From a virus, in IMG/VR virus record IMGVR_UViG_3300010371_000104, positions 1 through 26,305 of that record: DNA of 26,305 nt; one strand, 5' to 3'. Each line of letters opens with the position of its first letter. Within the stretch, counting starts at the first letter, position 1. This document shows positions 24,066 to 26,305 of the stretch, in pieces. The notes under the pieces are model-generated. The model saw only the letters and a list, made by a program, of their open reading frames with translations, had not been told where the DNA came from and searched no databases. The position numbers and the translations under genes are program-made.

Positions 24066-24093
24066 TGTGGCGCGGCCTGCGAGCGATTGACGG

Positions 24094-24104
24094 TGTCCAT
24101 TATT
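24094..24104 (-). repeat. Putative arm-type integrase site 3 (inverted)
   Basis: TGTCCATTATT is the exact reverse complement of site 1 (11 of 11 bases). Confidence 0.55.
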
Positions 24105-24154
24105 GGTGCGTTTCGTGCCTCGGGAAACCGCATTCCTGCGTGGGCGTCGCGCCG

Positions 24155-24163
24155 ATAATGGAC
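24155..24163 (+). repeat. Putative arm-type integrase site 4
   Basis: ATAATGGAC shares nine bases with sites 1 and 3. It ends two bases before the integrase stop codon. Confidence 0.45.
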
Positions 24164-24165
24164 GC

Positions 24166-25122
24166 TCAGCGGGTCGGTTTCGCCGGATCGGCCAGGACGT
24201 GATACCGGCGCTTCGTGATGCGCGCATCGGCGTGCCCGAGCAGTTCCTGGGCCCGAGCCAGCGGCACATCCGAGCCTGCCTTGCGCCGCAGATCGTGCAT
24301 TGTCACGTTGACCACCCCTGAGCGCTCGCGTACGCGCGCCCACGTCGATTCCGCGCCGTCGAGCGTGTAGGGGCCGCGGCGCCCACGGAACAGCGCCTGA
24401 GCGCCAATGCGGCCGGCTGCCGCCGCCTTCCACACCGTGCGCAACTCATCGCTCCATTCCACGAACTGCGGTTCCTGCGTCTTGCCCATCGTCCAGCCGA
24501 TCCCGGCATCCGTCGCCGCCGTAAGCGGCAGGGCGATCGCATCACCCACGCGCATGCCGGTGAGGTACAGGAACCGGATCAGCAGGTCGAAGGGGTGCCG
24601 CGCGGCCAGCACCAGGGCGGCCAGCTCGTCGTCGGTGACGTAGCGTCGCCGCGGCTTCTCCGTGTTGCGCACGCGCATGCCCTTGGCCGGGTTGCCCCCC
24701 TTGTAGCCGATGTTCGCCGCGAAACCGTAGACGGCGCGCAACAGATCACGCTCGCGATTACCCGCCACGTTGCCGCGCTTCTTGAGATAGGTGTAGACGT
24801 GCGCCTGCGTCACATCCTCCAGGCGCATCGTGCCGAACACTGCGCCCAGCGTCGTGGCCTGCCGGCGGTAGTCGGCCAGCGTCTTGCTGGCCAGCTTCCC
24901 AGCGCGGTCGTCCAGGTAATGCGCGATGGCATCCGCCACGGTCAGCACGGGCTTGCTGGCCTGCCCTTCGAACTGGGCCCACTGGCGCAGGGCTTCGCTG
25001 TAGTCGCGACCCAGCGGCTTCCACGCCTGTACTCCGTCCACGCTCGCGAGGTAGTAGAACGCCCCTCTCCGCATGACCATGCGGCGCGGGAGGTGCGTAT
25101 TGTGCTGGCGCTTGCGGCCCAT
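24166..25122 (-). CDS. int: Tyrosine recombinase integrase
   Basis: This 318-residue protein has an N-terminal arm-binding part (basic GRKRQHNTHLPRRMVMRRG in part), a core-binding SAM-like domain around 60-155 (TVADAIAHYLDDRAGK, RNRERDLLRAVYGFA), and a catalytic domain with all six signature residues: Arg191 (TGMRVGDAI), Lys214 (GKTQEP), His276 and Arg279 (MHDLRRKAGSD), His297 (LLGHADA) and the nucleophile Tyr307 (KRRYHV). It catalyses site-specific integration at the adjacent attP core. The gene runs toward attP and overlaps the DUF4224 gene start by TGATG, so they are co-expressed. Complete and apparently active. Confidence 0.95.
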   Translation of the reverse strand: MGRKRQHNTHLPRRMVMRRGAFYYLASVDGVQAWKPLGRDYSEALRQWAQFEGQASKPVLTVADAIAHYLDDRAGKLASKTLADYRRQATTLGAVFGTMRLEDVTQAHVYTYLKKRGNVAGNRERDLLRAVYGFAANIGYKGGNPAKGMRVRNTEKPRRRYVTDDELAALVLAARHPFDLLIRFLYLTGMRVGDAIALPLTAATDAGIGWTMGKTQEPQFVEWSDELRTVWKAAAAGRIGAQALFRGRRGPYTLDGAESTWARVRERSGVVNVTMHDLRRKAGSDVPLARAQELLGHADARITKRRYHVLADPAKPTR

Positions 25123-25334
25123 CAGGCGGCGTCCAGAGCCTTCCAGTTCGGCTCGGCGCGGGTGCGTTCGGGAGCGTCACGGTAGCGCAGGACCGCGGCG
25201 CGTTCCACCAGGGGTCGCCCCGTGCCGTTGGGGCGGAAGGGAACGCCCATCGCCGCGAGGCGCGCACACTGCGTGCTGCGCCGCTTGGCTCCGGTCAGGT
25301 CGGCCACTTCGTCGGGAGTGAGCCAAGGGGTCAC
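25122..25334 (-). CDS. DUF4224 protein, probable excisionase/recombination directionality factor
   Basis: This 70-residue protein uses GTG at 25334, chosen because it overlaps the preceding stop (GTGA). The sequence TPWLTPDEVADLTGAKRRSTQCARL (in part WLTPDEVADLTGAKRRS) is the DUF4224 helix-turn-helix, with GVPFRPNGTGRPLVERAAVL and the ending EPNWKALDAA. DUF4224 genes usually precede integrase genes, and the winged-helix look makes an excisionase role likely. It overlaps the integrase start, which supports this. Confidence 0.8.
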   Translation of the reverse strand: MTPWLTPDEVADLTGAKRRSTQCARLAAMGVPFRPNGTGRPLVERAAVLRYRDAPERTRAEPNWKALDAA

Positions 25335-25906
25335 GACGTCGCCTCCTCGTAGGCCTTGGTGATGCGGTGGAACTGCTCGGCGTCGCCGCCGCGGTCCGGG
25401 TGGTGCTGGGAGCGTAGGCGCCGGTAGGCCGATTCGATCTCGTCGCGGCCGGCCGTCGCTGCCAGCCCGAGCACGTCGCTCCAGTGCTCGCTACCGCCTG
25501 CGCCAGGGAGTGCGGTGAAGCCGGTGAATGCCCGTTCCAGCATGTCACTGGCGCCCCACCGAGTAATGCCGCGCAACGCCGCGATGGTCAGCTCGATCGC
25601 GCGCATGTTGGCCTCCAGCGACGTGTATCGGTCGCAGGCGAAGCACATCGGCTTGCCCTTGCGTTCAAAGTAGACCGCGATGCCCTTGTCATCGATGGCG
25701 CCCTGTTGTGCGTAGGGGAGGCCATCGCGACGCAGCTGCATGTTGCTGCTCATTACGATGCGGCGACCACCCATGCGTCCGATCTCGGCAAGCAGACCGT
25801 CACGCGCACGGCCGAGCGGCATCTTGAACGCGCCGGTCTCTCGGCGATACGATGGCGTGCGTTCCCAGCCAGCCGGCCAGGTGAGGGGATAGGCTTCGAC
25901 CGCCAT
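25331..25906 (-). CDS. J-domain (DnaJ-like) phage protein
   Basis: ATG at 25906 overlaps the stop of the previous gene (TGATG) and has GGGAGGGGGA just upstream; the longer frame from 25966 lacks both. The 191-residue protein has an N-terminal region of unknown fold containing one CxxC (CFACDRY), a helical middle (LEANMRAIELTIAALRG), and a C-terminal J domain at about 141-191 with the HPD loop at 169-171 (QHHPDRGG) and the final helix HRITKAYEEA. There is no Gly/Phe or zinc region of true DnaJ. It likely recruits host DnaK for phage replication or for changing a protein complex. Confidence 0.8.
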   Translation of the reverse strand: MAVEAYPLTWPAGWERTPSYRRETGAFKMPLGRARDGLLAEIGRMGGRRIVMSSNMQLRRDGLPYAQQGAIDDKGIAVYFERKGKPMCFACDRYTSLEANMRAIELTIAALRGITRWGASDMLERAFTGFTALPGAGGSEHWSDVLGLAATAGRDEIESAYRRLRSQHHPDRGGDAEQFHRITKAYEEATS

Positions 25907-26214
25907 CACTCCCCCTCCCGCATCGCGGCGTCGATGGCCTGATCCAATTCGTCCCAGTAAGTCCATTCAGGACCTTCGCCACGATCACGACCAATCATCT
26001 GATCGCCATTTTCTCGCAGCCACCGATACCTCTCCGCGTCCTTCCTTAATGCCTCGACCTCGGCGTCTCGGGAGGCGTGGGCGGCTTGGTAAGCGTTCCA
26101 TGCGAGATCGATTTCGAAATAAGCGTAATCCGTGACAATGCCATCACGATGGATAGGCAGGTTATGATCGCGCGCCCACGCATCAAACTTCGCCCGCAGT
26201 TCGTCGGTGGTCAT
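25906..26214 (-). CDS. Small phage early protein with RYRWLRE motif (102 aa)
   Basis: This protein reads TTDELRAKFDAWARDHNLP, then EIDLAWNAYQAAHASRDAEVE and the helix RKDAERYRWLRENG, a phrase common in small phage proteins of unknown function. It is acidic and likely helical, with no membrane part. It overlaps both neighbours: ATGA at its start with the preceding gene and TGATG at its end with the J-domain gene. Confidence 0.75.
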   Translation of the reverse strand: MTTDELRAKFDAWARDHNLPIHRDGIVTDYAYFEIDLAWNAYQAAHASRDAEVEALRKDAERYRWLRENGDQMIGRDRGEGPEWTYWDELDQAIDAAMREGE

Positions 26215-26305
26215 GGCTTCGCCTCACGAGCACGGAGCATCCCGTCTGCCACTTCGTAAGACAGCTTTGCGATTGCTTCTGAAACAGACAATTGACCTTC
26301 ATCGA
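26211..26305 (-). CDS. Partial early gene cut by the window end
   Basis: On the minus strand an open frame enters from beyond the window and reads DEGQLSVSEAIAKLSYEVAD GMLRAREAKP (30 residues, shown with a break) to a TGA at 26213-26211, overlapping the next start by ATGA. It is probably the C-terminal end of another small phage protein of the same early operon. Its start is not in the window. Confidence 0.6.
   Translation of the reverse strand, partial: DEGQLSVSEAIAKLSYEVADGMLRAREAKP

Larger units (their letters stand above)
23870..24165 (+). other. Non-coding attP region between tail genes and integrase
   Basis: No convincing gene is present here. The region holds, in order, two arm-type repeats, an IHF-like site, the tRNA-Thr-derived core, a weaker IHF-like site, and two more arm-type repeats reaching the integrase stop. 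Short shadow frames across it have no coding pattern. Confidence 0.75.

Noticed and set aside
23995-24090. A full tRNA-Thr gene
   Set aside because: Only the anticodon arm, T arm and 3' acceptor strand are present; the expected D arm and 5' acceptor strand do not follow, so it is the att core and not a working tRNA.

Overview
The window is a long stretch of a temperate, contractile-tailed (myovirus-type) phage genome, of high GC (about 60% or more in the lines I counted). I see no host gene in it. The head and tail set (HI1409-like portal, MuF-like protein, DUF2213 protein, DUF2184-type capsid, DUF4054 adaptor, DUF3383-type sheath, gp138-type spike, gp25/J/DUF2612 baseplate) resembles, from memory, the Bcep781/Obolenskvirus kind of myophage, here combined with a tyrosine integrase. 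The host is probably a high-GC gammaproteobacterium near the Xanthomonadales, or a betaproteobacterium. That is inference from base composition, the tRNA-Thr fragment and the secreted TonB_C protein.

Layout, left to right. Positions 11-1612 hold a lipoprotein, a lipase-fold hydrolase and two small unknown proteins in a tightly overlapping operon. Positions 1635-5635 hold the packaging genes: small terminase, large terminase, portal and MuF. Large terminase and portal are each split by an apparent frameshift. Positions 5625-8954 hold the head genes: a Nudix/DUF2213/acidic-scaffold fusion, a decoration protein and the major capsid protein, ending at a strong terminator. Positions 9053-11359 hold neck and connector genes, ending at another terminator. 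Positions 11436-15831 hold sheath, tube, a tail assembly chaperone with a -1 frameshift signal, and a tape measure protein carrying a transglycosylase domain. Positions 15833-23869 hold baseplate, spike and fibre genes, interrupted by one oppositely oriented, lower-GC gene (18538-19275) encoding a secreted TonB_C-domain protein.

Positions 23870-24165 look like a full lambda-type attP. A 47-bp copy of the 3' half of a tRNA-Thr(TGT) gene lies between repeated arm-type motifs (AATAATGGACA) and IHF-like sites. The integrase gene follows on the minus strand, preceded in its operon by a DUF4224 (excisionase-like) gene, a J-domain protein, and two small early genes, the last one cut by the window edge. 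Phage genes on both sides of the att core indicate the un-integrated arrangement (or a tandem prophage), not a single prophage end.

Most promising items: the complete attP architecture; the tail chaperone frameshift cassette (slippery heptamer, 5-nt spacer, GC-rich stem-loop); the Nudix-protease-scaffold fusion with a probable nested scaffold start; the TonB_C moron placed between spike and baseplate genes; and the two frame disruptions in terminase and portal, which are either assembly errors or real inactivation.
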